DNA from: Bacteroidia bacterium
Lineage (GTDB): Bacteria; Bacteroidota; Bacteroidia; Flavobacteriales; Flavobacteriaceae
Direction: 5' to 3'
Length of the DNA: 64,000 nucleotides
NCBI GenBank assembly: GCA_030428865.1
Contig: JAUIEK010000006.1
Span: 58,244-122,243, forward strand
A program made the translations under genes and the position numbers. Shown piece by piece: positions 1 through 10,021 of this stretch. Position 1 is the stretch's first letter; each line of letters begins with the position of its first letter. The notes under the pieces are model-generated. The model worked only from the letters and a program-made list of their open reading frames with translations, did not search any database and was not told where the DNA came from.

Positions 1-49
1 ATGTTAATTGAGTTTTGATTTGATTCCATTAATCAAAAAATTGCTGACT

Positions 50-57
50 CAAAGTTA
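50..57 (-). promoter_or_regulatory. possible leftward -7 promoter box
   Basis: Read on the minus strand this is TAACTTTG, an exact match to the Bacteroidota -7 consensus TAnnTTTG. It points left, out of the window, and could serve a divergent gene whose start lies before base 1. I see no TTG about 20 bases upstream, and an 8-base match alone is weak. The rest of the 278-base leading gap holds no credible gene. Confidence 0.25.
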
Positions 58-243
58 CAGTTTATTCTGAGTAATTTTATTCTTATAAATAACCAATTCT
101 GTCGGTTAAAATGCTTAATTTTTTTTCGCAAACTTCTACCTGCTTACATAAACAGTTAAGTTAGATATTTCTCAAACTTTACTAAAATCGATATACATGC
201 TTTCAAAACCTCTCTATCTAAATCAAAACTTAGGTTAATTTTA

Positions 244-251
244 TAACTTTG
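244..251 (+). promoter_or_regulatory. -7 promoter box for udk operon
   Basis: TAACTTTG matches the Bacteroidota -7 consensus exactly and lies 27 bases before the udk start codon, a normal 5' leader length. A clear -33 TTG is not seen. It probably drives udk, divIC and the two mutase genes, which are packed without room for other promoters. Confidence 0.5.
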
Positions 252-278
252 CCTCTATTACTAAAATAAACGTAAATA

Positions 279-884
279 ATGCTCGTAATCGGAATTGCTG
301 GAGGAACTGGTAGCGGAAAAACTACTGTTGTTAATCGAATAGTACAAGAATTACCAATTGAAGAAATTTGCGTTATCTCACAAGACTCATATTACAAGTC
401 AACAGATTCTTTATCTCTTGAAGAACGAACCAAAATTAATTTTGATCACCCCAGAGCCATTGATTTCGATTTACTAATTAAACACCTTAAAGAGTTAAGA
501 AAAGGTAATGTTATAGAGCAACCTGTTTACTCTTTTATTTCGCATAACAGAACAAAAGATACAGTAAAAACACATCCTAGAAAAGTTGTTATTGTAGAAG
601 GAATTTTGATTTTCACTAGTGAAGAATTAAGAAGCTTATTTGACATCAAAGTTTTTGTCCATGCAGATGCTGATGAACGACTCATTAGAAGAATTAGAAG
701 AGACATAAATGAACGAGGCAGAGACATTGATGAAGTGTTAGATCGTTATCAAGATACGTTAAAACCTATGCATCAGCAGTTTATTGAACCTACAAAAAGT
801 TATGCTGATATTATTATTCCAAATGATCGACATAATGAAGTTGCCATAGATATTGTTAGAACTGTAATTAGCGAACGTTTGTAA
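279..884 (+). CDS. udk: uridine kinase
   Basis: This enzyme phosphorylates uridine and cytidine in pyrimidine salvage, in the cytoplasm. The P-loop GGTGSGKTT is at residues 8-16, and a strand ending in VVIVEGILIF at about residue 100 matches the second nucleotide-binding segment of the phosphoribulokinase/uridine kinase family. The 201-residue length is normal for the family. The start is the first ATG after an exact -7 box. The gene is followed after 4 bases by the divIC-like gene, and this pairing with a division gene and methylmalonyl-CoA mutase is, as far as I recall, common in Flavobacteriaceae. Confidence 0.93.
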   Translation: MLVIGIAGGTGSGKTTVVNRIVQELPIEEICVISQDSYYKSTDSLSLEERTKINFDHPRAIDFDLLIKHLKELRKGNVIEQPVYSFISHNRTKDTVKTHPRKVVIVEGILIFTSEELRSLFDIKVFVHADADERLIRRIRRDINERGRDIDEVLDRYQDTLKPMHQQFIEPTKSYADIIIPNDRHNEVAIDIVRTVISERL

Positions 885-888
885 TGTT

Positions 889-1209
889 ATGGAGTGGTGG
901 TCTAACTTAAAAAAGAATAAAATTGTAAAACTTGCTTTTAATAGTTATGTGGTTATATTAACTTTTTTTGTTGTTTGGATGCTTTTTTTTGATGAAAACA
1001 ACTATTTAAACCATCTTCAATTCGACAGTGAAATTAGAGAACTTAAAAACTCTATAGAAGTATATAAAACTAAAATTGCTGAGGATGAAGCCATGATAAA
1101 AAGACTGCAAGATTCTATGCAATTAGAGAGATTTGCGAGAGAAAAATATCTTATGAAAAAAGAAAATGAAGATGTTTTTATTATAGAAATTGATACGATA
1201 AAAAAGTAA
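889..1209 (+). CDS. FtsB/DivIC-type septum formation initiator
   Basis: This 106-residue single-pass membrane protein has a short basic cytoplasmic tail, one hydrophobic segment at about residues 18-36, then a coiled coil at about 45-85. It ends in the LERFAREKYLMKK type of segment typical of FtsB/DivIC proteins. Members of the family act in the divisome with FtsL and FtsQ/DivIB. Its stop codon overlaps the start of the next gene by one base (TAATG), so translation of the two is likely coupled. The fold and context make the call fairly safe, although sequence conservation in this family is low. Confidence 0.85.
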   Translation: MEWWSNLKKNKIVKLAFNSYVVILTFFVVWMLFFDENNYLNHLQFDSEIRELKNSIEVYKTKIAEDEAMIKRLQDSMQLERFAREKYLMKKENEDVFIIEIDTIKK

Positions 1210-2552
1210 TGAATAATTTATTTAATGAATTTGACAAAGTATCTGCAGAGGCTTGGAAACAAAAAATTCAAGTTGACTTAAAAGGAGCTGATTACAACGA
1301 AACCTTGCTTTGGAAAACACAAGAAGGAATTGTAGTAAAACCTTTTTATACAGAAGAAGACAGAACATACCAAGAAATTCTTTCACCTAAAAAAGGATTT
1401 CAAATTTGTCAATCTATCACTATAGAAAATGAGGCAGATGCTAACTCATTAGCTATTGATGCGCTAAAAAGAGGAACTAATGCGATTCAATTTACTGCCG
1501 ATAAAAAGTTTAATATAAATTCTCTATTAAAAAATATTTCTTTTGATATAACCCTCTATTTTAAGCTATCTTTTTTATCTATTGATTTTATTAATCAAAT
1601 TGCTAAGACCTGTAATTCTAAAAAAGTTTTTTACCAAATAGATCTCTACGGAAATTTGGCAAGTACCGGAAATTGGTTTATTAATAAAAAAGAAGATTAT
1701 AAACTCTTCAATGATATTGTAAATTCTAATAAAAACACTGTTTTTGTTAATGCTGCATTATATCAAAATTCGGGAGCAAATAGAGCACAACAATTGGCGT
1801 ATGCTTTGGCTCACACAAATGAATACATTGAACAATTTGGCAAGGAAGCAATAGAAAACTTGCATTTCCAATTTGCTGTAGGAAGCAATTACTTTTTAGA
1901 AATCAGCAAATTAAGAGCATTTAGAATTTTACTAGATTCTTTATTAGAAAAACACGGTGTTACCAAACATACTGCTCATATTTTTTGTGTACCTAGCAAA
2001 CGAAACAAATCGTTGTACGACTATAATGTAAACATGTTAAGAACTACTTCTGAATGCATGAGCGCTATTTTAGGTGGTGCTGATACAATTTGTAACTTAC
2101 CTTATGACAGTATTTACCATAAATCAAACGAATTTGGAGAACGCATAGCAAGAAATCAGTTACTGATTTTAAAAGAAGAAAGCTACCTATCAGAAAGTCA
2201 AGAAGTAGCAAATGGTTCGTATTACATTGAGAGTTTAACACAGCAGCTAGCTGAAAAAGCACTCCTAATTTTCAAACAAATTGAAAAAGGTGGTGGTTTT
2301 TTAGAACAATTAATGAAAGGCACAATCCAATCTAAAATTAAAGAAAGTGCTGCAAAAGAACAAGATGAATATGATAAAGGAAAATTAGTGGTTTTAGGAG
2401 CAAACAAGCTTCAAAATCCAAAAGATCGAATGAAAGAAACCATCGAAATTTCTCCTTTCTTAAAGAAAAAGTCAATCAAAACTATCATTCCTCCAATAAT
2501 AGAAAAAAGACTAACAGAAGCTGATGAAAAAGAAAGACTAAACAACGAATAA
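1209..2552 (+). CDS. mutA: methylmalonyl-CoA mutase, small (beta) subunit
   Basis: This is the non-catalytic partner of the adenosylcobalamin-dependent mutase that interconverts succinyl-CoA and (R)-methylmalonyl-CoA. At 447 residues it carries the barrel-like N-terminal part (including a DLKGADYNETLLWKT-like segment near residue 25) but lacks a C-terminal B12-binding domain. There is no DxHxxG motif, as expected for a small subunit of the short type. The large subunit follows after 9 bases. Together they would serve propionate and branched-chain or odd-chain catabolism. Confidence 0.9.
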   Translation: MNNLFNEFDKVSAEAWKQKIQVDLKGADYNETLLWKTQEGIVVKPFYTEEDRTYQEILSPKKGFQICQSITIENEADANSLAIDALKRGTNAIQFTADKKFNINSLLKNISFDITLYFKLSFLSIDFINQIAKTCNSKKVFYQIDLYGNLASTGNWFINKKEDYKLFNDIVNSNKNTVFVNAALYQNSGANRAQQLAYALAHTNEYIEQFGKEAIENLHFQFAVGSNYFLEISKLRAFRILLDSLLEKHGVTKHTAHIFCVPSKRNKSLYDYNVNMLRTTSECMSAILGGADTICNLPYDSIYHKSNEFGERIARNQLLILKEESYLSESQEVANGSYYIESLTQQLAEKALLIFKQIEKGGGFLEQLMKGTIQSKIKESAAKEQDEYDKGKLVVLGANKLQNPKDRMKETIEISPFLKKKSIKTIIPPIIEKRLTEADEKERLNNE

Positions 2553-2561
2553 AAGTTTAAA

Positions 2562-4625
2562 ATGAGTAAGAGAATAGATGTTCAAGATCTAAAGATTAAC
2601 AATAAATCACTAGCCGCAAAAAAATCATTTTCACACGAAGGATTTGTTGCTGGTATCGCTCCTAATCTTCGCGGTCCATATTCAACCATGTATGTTAGAA
2701 GACCGTGGACGATTCGTCAATATGCTGGATTTTCTACCGCTGAAGAGAGTAATGCTTTTTATAGACGGAATTTAGCCGCAGGGCAAAAAGGATTATCTGT
2801 TGCTTTTGATTTAGCCACTCATAGAGGGTACGATTCTGATCACGAACGTGTTCAAGGTGATGTAGGAAAAGCGGGAGTTGCCATAGATTCTGTTGAGGAC
2901 ATGAAGATTTTATTTAATAGTATTCCGCTAGATAAAATGTCTGTTTCTATGACAATGAATGGAGCAGTTCTTCCTATTCTAGCTTTTTATATTGTTGCTG
3001 CAGAAGAACAAGGAGTAAAACCTGAACTATTATCAGGCACTATTCAAAATGATATCTTAAAGGAGTTTATGGTAAGAAATACATACATCTATCCTCCTAC
3101 TCCTTCTATGAAAATTATTGCTGATATTTTTGAGTATACTAGCAGAAATATGCCCAAGTTTAATTCGATTTCTATATCAGGTTACCACATGCAAGAAGCG
3201 GGAGCAACACCTGAAATTGAGTTGGCTTATACACTTGCAGATGGTTTAGAATATATAAGAACAGGATTATCTGCAGGAATGGATATTGATGCTTTTGCAC
3301 CAAGGCTTTCTTTCTTTTGGGCCATTGGCATGGATCATTTTATGGAGATTGCCAAAATGCGTGCAGCAAGAATGCTTTGGGCAAAAATTGTAAAACAATT
3401 CAATCCAAAAAACGCTAAATCATTAGCACTTAGAACACATTGCCAAACGAGCGGTTGGAGTTTAACAGAACAAGATCCTTTTAACAATGTTGCTAGAACT
3501 GCTATTGAGGCAATGGCTGCAGCTTTTGGCGGAACACAGAGTTTGCATACAAATGCCTTAGATGAAGCCATTGCATTACCCACTGATTTTTCTGCAAGAA
3601 TTGCCCGAAACACACAAATTTATTTACAAGAAGAAACCTATATTACAAAAACGGCAGATCCTTGGGCAGGTAGTTATTATGTAGAACAGCTAACAGAAGA
3701 TATTGCAAAGAAAGCTTGGGATCTTTTGCAGGAGGTTGAGGAGTTGGGAGGAATGACAAAAGCTATTGAGAAAGGAATTCCTAAAATGCGTATTGAAGAA
3801 GCTGCTGCAAAAAAACAAGCAAAGATAGATAGTGGTAAAGACATAATTGTTGGCGTTAATAAATATCAGTTAAAAGAAGAAGATCCATTACAGATTTTAG
3901 AAGTAGATAATGAAGCTGTTCGTCAATCTCAATTAAAAAGATTAAAGACAGTAAAGGCAAATAGAGATACCGATAAAGTTTTAAATACTCTAAATCAATT
4001 AACTAATTGCGCTAAAACAAAAGAAGGAAATTTATTAGCTTTGGCAGTAGAAGCAGCAAGGCAAAGAGCTACTTTAGGAGAAATTTCTGATGCATTAGAA
4101 ACCGTTTATGGTAGACACAAAGCTTTGCATAAAACTATTTCTGGCGTGTATAGCAAAGAAATAAAAGACGACTCTCTTTTCAAAAAAGCAAGTGAACTAG
4201 CTGATCAGTTTGCTGAATTAGAAGGCAGAAGACCTCGAATTATGATTGCAAAACTAGGTCAAGATGGACACGATAGAGGTGCTAAGGTTGTTGCAACAGG
4301 TTATGCCGATTTGGGTTTTGATGTAGATATTGGTCCTTTGTTTCAAACACCCAAAGAAGCGGCAAAACAAGCTGTGGAAAACGATGTTCATATTTTAGGA
4401 ATATCATCATTAGCAGCAGGTCATAAAACGCTTGTGCCACAGGTAATAGAAGAATTAAAAAAATACGGAAGAGAAGATATTATGGTAATTGTTGGAGGTG
4501 TAATTCCGGCTCAAGATTACCAATTCTTATTTGACTCAGGTGCTGTTGGAGTATTTGGTCCTGGAACTAAAATTGCTCAAGCGGCTATAGATCTCTTGCG
4601 TATTTTAATAGATTCAACAGAATAA
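2562..4625 (+). CDS. mutB: methylmalonyl-CoA mutase, large (alpha) subunit
   Basis: This is the catalytic subunit. Residues of about 30-540 form the substrate-binding barrel ([19 protein letters not shown] near residue 47 is characteristic). The last 130 residues form the cobalamin domain, with GQDGHDRG containing the lower-ligand His570, then the SSLAAGH and VGGVIP loops. The 687-residue length is slightly short of the roughly 715-730 typical of proteobacterial enzymes, mainly at the N terminus. No MeaB chaperone or epimerase is encoded beside it in this window. It is likely the last gene of the udk operon, as a weak terminator follows. Confidence 0.96.
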   Translation: MSKRIDVQDLKINNKSLAAKKSFSHEGFVAGIAPNLRGPYSTMYVRRPWTIRQYAGFSTAEESNAFYRRNLAAGQKGLSVAFDLATHRGYDSDHERVQGDVGKAGVAIDSVEDMKILFNSIPLDKMSVSMTMNGAVLPILAFYIVAAEEQGVKPELLSGTIQNDILKEFMVRNTYIYPPTPSMKIIADIFEYTSRNMPKFNSISISGYHMQEAGATPEIELAYTLADGLEYIRTGLSAGMDIDAFAPRLSFFWAIGMDHFMEIAKMRAARMLWAKIVKQFNPKNAKSLALRTHCQTSGWSLTEQDPFNNVARTAIEAMAAAFGGTQSLHTNALDEAIALPTDFSARIARNTQIYLQEETYITKTADPWAGSYYVEQLTEDIAKKAWDLLQEVEELGGMTKAIEKGIPKMRIEEAAAKKQAKIDSGKDIIVGVNKYQLKEEDPLQILEVDNEAVRQSQLKRLKTVKANRDTDKVLNTLNQLTNCAKTKEGNLLALAVEAARQRATLGEISDALETVYGRHKALHKTISGVYSKEIKDDSLFKKASELADQFAELEGRRPRIMIAKLGQDGHDRGAKVVATGYADLGFDVDIGPLFQTPKEAAKQAVENDVHILGISSLAAGHKTLVPQVIEELKKYGREDIMVIVGGVIPAQDYQFLFDSGAVGVFGPGTKIAQAAIDLLRILIDSTE

Positions 4626-4637
4626 TTTTTTAAGCTT

Positions 4638-4671
4638 ACAACGCTAGAGTTGTTTTCTTTTTAAAAAGAAA
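4638..4671 (+). terminator. possible terminator after mutB
   Basis: A 5-bp stem (ACAAC/GTTGT) with a 6-base loop is followed by a T-rich run. An 18-base perfect palindrome of the form TTTC-T5-A5-GAAA follows directly. Either may end the udk-mutB transcript; the stems are short and AT-rich, so support is modest. Confidence 0.35.
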
Positions 4672-4704
4672 CTGATTTATACAGTTCTTTAATGCTTTAA
4701 TACG

Positions 4705-4712
4705 TAATTTTG
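4705..4712 (+). promoter_or_regulatory. -7 promoter box for ccsBA
   Basis: TAATTTTG is an exact TAnnTTTG match. The TTG at its end could be mistaken for the start codon of the following gene, but it is part of the promoter. The first ATG lies 28 bases downstream of the box, which decides the start chosen for ccsBA. Confidence 0.5.
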
Positions 4713-4739
4713 CAAGCGCTATTTAGACACTTCATTTTC

Positions 4740-7700
4740 ATGAAAAAAATCTTCAAGATTCTATTCTCTACTCGTTTAATGGCTGTACTTTTTATTGTAT
4801 TTGCTGCCGCAATGGGTATTGCTACTTTTATAGAAAACGATTACGGAACACAAACTGCAAAAGCATTGGTTTATAACACATGGTGGTTTGAACTAATTAT
4901 GGTCTTTTTTGTCCTTAATTTCTTTGGTAATATTTTTCGATATCGCCTAATCAGTAAAGAAAAATGGACTGTCCTTTTATTCCACCTAGCTTTCTTATTT
5001 ATTATCATTGGAGCGGGAATCACTCGCTATGTTGGTTATGAAGGACTAATGTTGATTAATGAAGGAGAAACAACTAATGAGTTTTTATCTGAAACAACTT
5101 ATGTAAATATGGTTGTTGATAATAACGAAATGCAAAAAGTAAAAAGTGAAAAAACATTATTTTCTGCTAAAGGAAAAAATTCTTGGAAGTTTGAAGATGA
5201 TTTTTTAGGAAAAGAATATAGCATTGAGTTAATTGATTATATACCTTGGGCTGAAGAACGTTTTATTGAAAATGATAAAGGAGAAGAATATTTACATCTC
5301 GTAGAATCAAGTGGTGGCACTCGTCATGATCAATATCTTAAAAAAGGTGAATTAAAAAATATTCACGGAATATTGGTTGGTTTTGAAACTGCTGAAAACA
5401 ACGCTTCTATTAATATTTTCAGAAAAGATGGAAGTTTAAAAATTCAAACCAAATCTAACGGAACTTGGTTACGAATGGCAGATCAGAAAAGAGGAAGTAT
5501 TTCTAAAGATAGCGTTCAAGAATTACAGTTACGCTCTCTTTATAACATCTCAGAACTTCCTTTTGTAATTCCTAGCCCTATATTGAAAGGTGAGTTAAAA
5601 ACAGTTTCTGGTCCTAAAAATGATCAAAAATTAGATCTTTTAGTTCTTAATCTTACTGTAGAAAATCAATCAAAACAAGTTAAGTTACTAGGTGGAAAAT
5701 ACAATTCAAAGGGCAGTAAACAACTTTCTGTAAACGGTCTTAATTTTAGAATGTTATACGGCTCTAAAATATTACAAGCACCTTTCCAAATAAAACTAAA
5801 TGATTTTCAGCTAGAAAAATATCCTGGCTCTGAAAGTGCTTCATCTTATGCCAGTGAGGTAACTGTTGTAGATTCTGACGAAACTTTTGACTATCGTATT
5901 TACATGAATCATATTTTAGATTATAAAGGATATAAATTTTTTCAAGCTAGTTATGATTTGTCAGGTCCTGTAGAGCAGACTCATTTATCTGTAAACCATG
6001 ATTTTTGGGGAACATTAATTACATATATAGGTTATTCTCTTTTGTATTTTGGATTGATCTCTACGCTATTTGCTCCAGGGACACGTTTTGATTTCTTAAA
6101 AAAACAGCTGAATAAAATTAGAAAAAAGAAAACAACGCTATTTCTCGCATTAGGATTGATTTCCTCTATCAGTTTTGCACAAAATCATACAACTCATGTT
6201 CAAAACAAAATTAGCGATCAGCAAATTGATTCTATTTTGCAAGCCAACAAAGTACGGTTAGAACATGCTGAATCATTTAATAAATTAGTCATTCAAGATG
6301 CAGGTGGAAGAATGAAACCTGCTCATACCTTTGCCTCTGAACTTGTACGAAAAGTTAGTCATAAAGAAAAATTTAACGATCTAGAACCCAGTCAAGTTTT
6401 ATTATCTATTATAGAAAACCCTAGACTTTGGTTTGAAGTTCCTTTTATTTATTTAGAAAGAGGAAATAATAAAATTAGAGAATTATTAGAATTACCAGAA
6501 GATGCTAAGCATGCGAGACTGTCTGATTTTATAACTCCAGAAGGAAACTACAAGATTAGAGAACTAGTAGCAGAAGCTCAAAAGAAAAATGTTCAAGATA
6601 AGTTTGAAAAAGACCTTATAAAAATTGATAGAAGAGTTGGGTTATTGTATAGCGCTATTGGTGGTGGTATTTTTAGGATTTATCCTATCCCTAATGATGA
6701 GAATAATAAATGGGTATCACAGCCTGAAACCTCCAGAGCTGGATTTAAAGGAGTAGATTCTGTATTTGTTAGACAAGCATTACCTGTATACATTCAGTTA
6801 TTACAAAGTGCTAAAAAAACAGGAGATTATACTGAAGCAGGCAAAGTATTAGATGGTCTTAAAAAGTTTCAAAAAAAGTTTGGCGCAGAAGTTTATCCTG
6901 ATGAAAAAAAGATTGAGTTGGAGATTGCTTACAACAAATTAGCAATTTTTAAACGATTGTCTAGCTATTATGGAATGGTAAGTATTTTCTTACTCATTTT
7001 TGTCATTATTCAGATTTTTTTAAACAAAAAATGGATACGCTATCTGATTCGTTTTTTAATTGGCCTAACCATCTTATTATTTCTAGCACACGTTGCTGGC
7101 TTAATAAGTAGATGGTATATTAGTGGTAATGCTCCTTGGAGTAATGCATATGAATCTATAATTTATGTAGCTTTCGCTACTATGTTATTTGGATTACTTT
7201 TCGGACGAAAATCATCCTTAACCATCGCAGCTACTACCTTCTTAACAGCTATTATTCTAGCTTTTGCACATCAAAATTGGTTAGATCCAGAAATTGCAAA
7301 CTTGCAGCCTGTTCTAAATTCTTGGTGGTTATTAGTACATGTTTCTATTATAGTGGCAAGTTACGGTCCTTTTGCACTTGGAATGATTTTAGGAATTGTT
7401 GCCTTATTTCTTATGATTTTTACTACTAAAAAGAACAAGAAAAAAATGGATCTTAACATAAAAGAAATTACTACAATTAACGAAATGGCATTAACAATTG
7501 GCTTAATAATGCTAACTATTGGTAATTTTTTAGGAGGAATGTGGGCTAACGAAAGCTGGGGTCGTTACTGGGGATGGGATCCAAAAGAAACTTGGGCACT
7601 CATTTCTATTATGATTTATGCTTTTGTTCTTCATATGCGATTAATTCCAGGATTAAGAGGTAAATACACTTTTAATCTATGGTCTATCATCGCATTCGGA

Positions 7701-7868
7701 TCAATTATGATGACATATTTTGGTGTTAATTTTTATCTGTCTGGACTACACTCTTACGCTAGTGGTGACCGAGTAATTACTCCAAATTCTGTTTATTATT
7801 CCATATCATTTGTTGCATTGTTAGGAACAATTGCCTGGTTTAAATACCGAAAATTTTATAAAAAATAA
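4740..7868 (+). CDS. ccsBA: fused ResB/CcsA cytochrome c biogenesis protein
   Basis: This system II cytochrome c synthetase exports heme and attaches it to CXXCH apocytochromes outside the inner membrane. The N-terminal 480 residues are ResB/CcsB-like: membrane segments near the start, a large periplasmic domain, then another helix. A long periplasmic stretch follows, and the last 300 residues are the CcsA part, with many helices and the WWD signature (ESWGRYWGWDPKETWA). Histidines in HVAGLISRW and LLVHVSII are candidate heme ligands. From the ATG it is 1042 residues, normal for the fused Bacteroidota form. An in-frame TTG 30 bases upstream lies in the promoter box and is rejected as the start. 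Confidence 0.93.
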   Translation: MKKIFKILFSTRLMAVLFIVFAAAMGIATFIENDYGTQTAKALVYNTWWFELIMVFFVLNFFGNIFRYRLISKEKWTVLLFHLAFLFIIIGAGITRYVGYEGLMLINEGETTNEFLSETTYVNMVVDNNEMQKVKSEKTLFSAKGKNSWKFEDDFLGKEYSIELIDYIPWAEERFIENDKGEEYLHLVESSGGTRHDQYLKKGELKNIHGILVGFETAENNASINIFRKDGSLKIQTKSNGTWLRMADQKRGSISKDSVQELQLRSLYNISELPFVIPSPILKGELKTVSGPKNDQKLDLLVLNLTVENQSKQVKLLGGKYNSKGSKQLSVNGLNFRMLYGSKILQAPFQIKLNDFQLEKYPGSESASSYASEVTVVDSDETFDYRIYMNHILDYKGYKFFQASYDLSGPVEQTHLSVNHDFWGTLITYIGYSLLYFGLISTLFAPGTRFDFLKKQLNKIRKKKTTLFLALGLISSISFAQNHTTHVQNKISDQQIDSILQANKVRLEHAESFNKLVIQDAGGRMKPAHTFASELVRKVSHKEKFNDLEPSQVLLSIIENPRLWFEVPFIYLERGNNKIRELLELPEDAKHARLSDFITPEGNYKIRELVAEAQKKNVQDKFEKDLIKIDRRVGLLYSAIGGGIFRIYPIPNDENNKWVSQPETSRAGFKGVDSVFVRQALPVYIQLLQSAKKTGDYTEAGKVLDGLKKFQKKFGAEVYPDEKKIELEIAYNKLAIFKRLSSYYGMVSIFLLIFVIIQIFLNKKWIRYLIRFLIGLTILLFLAHVAGLISRWYISGNAPWSNAYESIIYVAFATMLFGLLFGRKSSLTIAATTFLTAIILAFAHQNWLDPEIANLQPVLNSWWLLVHVSIIVASYGPFALGMILGIVALFLMIFTTKKNKKKMDLNIKEITTINEMALTIGLIMLTIGNFLGGMWANESWGRYWGWDPKETWALISIMIYAFVLHMRLIPGLRGKYTFNLWSIIAFGSIMMTYFGVNFYLSGLHSYASGDRVITPNSVYYSISFVALLGTIAWFKYRKFYKK

Positions 7869-7877
7869 CAAAAGACG

Positions 7878-7885
7878 TACTTTTG
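7878..7885 (+). promoter_or_regulatory. -7 promoter box for the TPR-like membrane protein
   Basis: TACTTTTG is an exact TAnnTTTG match 21 bases before the ATG at 7907, just after the ccsBA stop codon. It suggests the small gene can be transcribed independently of ccsBA. Confidence 0.45.
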
Positions 7886-7906
7886 CTCACTTAAAAATAA
7901 CGAAAC

Positions 7907-8422
7907 ATGTTTCATAAAAATATTAAACTGATTATTGCTCTTTTAATCACTGTTTGGGCAGGATTTGAATTCTACGAAGGGCATATAATGAATGGAATTT
8001 CTATTCTTCTTTTAGCTGGATTATTTATTTTATTTTACTTTAAAAATGAGTTTATTCTATTAGCCTTTCTTCAATTAAGAAGACAAAATTTTGAAGGCGC
8101 TAAAAAATGGTTACGTTATATAAAGAATCCAAGCAGTTCGCTCACAAAAAAACAAGAAGGTTATTACAATTATCTTCATGGAATTATGTTGTCTCAAACC
8201 AATATTACGCAGGCTGAAAAATACCTCCGAAAAGCAATTCGTTTAGGACTTTCTATGAATCATGATTTGGCAATGGCCAAACTTCAGCTTGCAGGAATTG
8301 CAATGACAAAAAGGAGAAAAAGAGAAGCAACTACATTATTAGCCGAGGCTAAAAAACTAGATAAACATGGCATGCTAAAAGAACAAATGCAGATGCTTAA
8401 ACAGCAAATGAAAAAAATATAA
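7907..8422 (+). CDS. small TPR-like membrane protein of unknown function
   Basis: The 171-residue protein has two hydrophobic segments (about residues 7-24 and 29-50). A soluble helical C-terminal part follows in which spaced small and hydrophobic residues (GYYNYLHGIMLSQ, AEKYLRKAIRLG) look like one or two tetratricopeptide-type helix pairs. The tail is basic. I do not recognise a specific function. Proteins of this shape occur widely in Flavobacteriaceae. It has its own promoter-like box and ends at a strong bidirectional terminator. Confidence 0.7.
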   Translation: MFHKNIKLIIALLITVWAGFEFYEGHIMNGISILLLAGLFILFYFKNEFILLAFLQLRRQNFEGAKKWLRYIKNPSSSLTKKQEGYYNYLHGIMLSQTNITQAEKYLRKAIRLGLSMNHDLAMAKLQLAGIAMTKRRKREATTLLAEAKKLDKHGMLKEQMQMLKQQMKKI

Positions 8423-8426
8423 AAAT

Positions 8427-8452
8427 AAAAAAGCTCCAATTGGAGCTTTTTT
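8427..8452. terminator. bidirectional terminator between convergent genes
   Basis: The perfect palindrome AGCTCCAATTGGAGCT is flanked by A6 on the left and T6 on the right, so it works as an intrinsic terminator in both directions. It ends the plus-strand TPR-like gene and the minus-strand LysM lipoprotein gene, whose stop codon it touches. Confidence 0.88.
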
Positions 8453-10019
8453 ATTTTAACCGTTTGAGTATTAAATCTGGAGTATATTGAATAACGAATA
8501 CTCCGTTGTTAGAAGTTGTAGAAAATAGCTTTCTAGAATAATTAAATTTACTTTCTATTCTATAAGAAGTTCCTTTTTTAAAGGTGTCTTTTAGGTCATC
8601 TCCTGACGCCAAACGCATGGCAACATCAAACACAACATCAAATCCTTTGGTTGCATAATAACTTGGATAGGTATAATTTTTCTTGTAAAACTGTTGATTA
8701 AATAGCTTAACCTCAGGAGATTCTTCATCAACAAAAACATCTGAAGTATAAGTAAACTCTAGTTGCGCTAGCTTAGTGTTATCTACTTGATCAAATGTGT
8801 TTGATTTATCAAGTGTAAAAAGTCTTACAGTTGTATTTTTAGGTACAGGTTGTATTTTTGGATACTTTCTATCTCTTCTTGTTGGCAAACTAATTAAACT
8901 ATTAATAACATCAGAAGCAATAACTGTTTCATCTGTAATTAAAATTACCCAATTTTCTCCTCCTTTTAATTCATTAATAATAAGATGCTTTGGAATATAT
9001 CCATCTTCAGTAGGTTGAATTATTTTGATAGATTGAATTGATTCTTTTTCTTCTAATTTTGATTGTATTCTAAGTGATGTCTCAGCAGAAACAGTACTTG
9101 TGTCTCTTATAATAAGAATATTTTCATCATCATAATTACTTAAAATGTAGGATAATAGTTCTTCTTGATGATGATCTATATCTGGCTGTACTTTTATAAT
9201 TTTTGAAGATTTAAATTCATCCTGATTTTTAGAAAACACAGGAAAAACAACAGGAACACTCACTTTATTAGCCACAATAGGAATTTCTTCAGAATACAGA
9301 GGACCAATAATTGCATCATATTTATTTAAATCATTTTTTGCAACAATACCTCTGATTTTAGATAATTTTTTGTTGGTATCAAAAAAGCCAAGGTTAAGTT
9401 GTAGTCCTAACTTTTTTAATGAATCTTTTGCTATCTCTGCTCCCATATAAAAATCAGCAGTAATATTAGCTAAATCACTATCTTTAAAAATACTTTTGGC
9501 GCTTCTATTTTTATGAGTTGATGCCTTAAAAGGTAATAACATAGCGATTGAGACAGCTGTTTTTTCAATTTGATCTTCATACAACACATTTTCATCTATT
9601 TCTTTTATTGGCTTGATCTTCAGCACCATTCCTTCTTTCAATCCTTCTTTCAAATTTGGATTCAGGTCTTTTAGCTCATTTTCAGAAACATTATAAAATC
9701 GAGTTAAACTGTAGAACGTATCTCCTTTTTTTACTTCGTGAACAACAAATATTTTTTTCAGTTCATCAATATCTTGCTTACTACCTTCTTTACCTTTGTA
9801 TGCTTTATTAGGAATAACAATTACTGTATTAGTATCTAATTTTTCACTTGCATCTGGGTTTAACCTTTTTAGATCTTCAGAATCTAAATTCAGCTTTTCA
9901 GCTATTGATTCAATAGTTTCTCCTTCTTTCACAGTATAAGAAATATACTTCTTCTGTTGTATACAAGAACTTGCTAGTAAACAAGTTAAAACAAAAACGA
10001 TTGCTTTTAAATTTTTCAT
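8451..10019 (-). CDS. LysM lipoprotein with a PBP1-like domain
   Basis: The protein is a predicted lipoprotein: an N-terminal hydrophobic helix ends in the lipobox LASSC. Two LysM modules follow (YTVKEGETIESIAEKL and HEVKKGDTFYSLTRFY, within about residues 30-135), so it should bind peptidoglycan. The remaining roughly 370 residues, from VSIAMLLPFK onward, resemble a type 1 periplasmic binding fold of the amino-acid/LivJ kind. The ATG chosen lies 2 bases after the guaA stop and gives MKNLKAIVF; a start 12 bases upstream would overlap guaA. The ligand is unknown. A role in cell-wall sensing or OM anchoring is an inference. Confidence 0.82.
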   Translation of the reverse strand: MKNLKAIVFVLTCLLASSCIQQKKYISYTVKEGETIESIAEKLNLDSEDLKRLNPDASEKLDTNTVIVIPNKAYKGKEGSKQDIDELKKIFVVHEVKKGDTFYSLTRFYNVSENELKDLNPNLKEGLKEGMVLKIKPIKEIDENVLYEDQIEKTAVSIAMLLPFKASTHKNRSAKSIFKDSDLANITADFYMGAEIAKDSLKKLGLQLNLGFFDTNKKLSKIRGIVAKNDLNKYDAIIGPLYSEEIPIVANKVSVPVVFPVFSKNQDEFKSSKIIKVQPDIDHHQEELLSYILSNYDDENILIIRDTSTVSAETSLRIQSKLEEKESIQSIKIIQPTEDGYIPKHLIINELKGGENWVILITDETVIASDVINSLISLPTRRDRKYPKIQPVPKNTTVRLFTLDKSNTFDQVDNTKLAQLEFTYTSDVFVDEESPEVKLFNQQFYKKNYTYPSYYATKGFDVVFDVAMRLASGDDLKDTFKKGTSYRIESKFNYSRKLFSTTSNNGVFVIQYTPDLILKRLK

Positions 10020-10021
10020 GT

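Noticed and set aside
1..278. a gene in the leading gap
   Set aside because: Frames on both strands are short and interrupted. Only promoter-like boxes are supportable there.
4710..4739. ccsBA start at an upstream TTG
   Set aside because: The TTG is the end of an exact -7 box, and the ATG at 4740 gives a normal membrane-protein N terminus.
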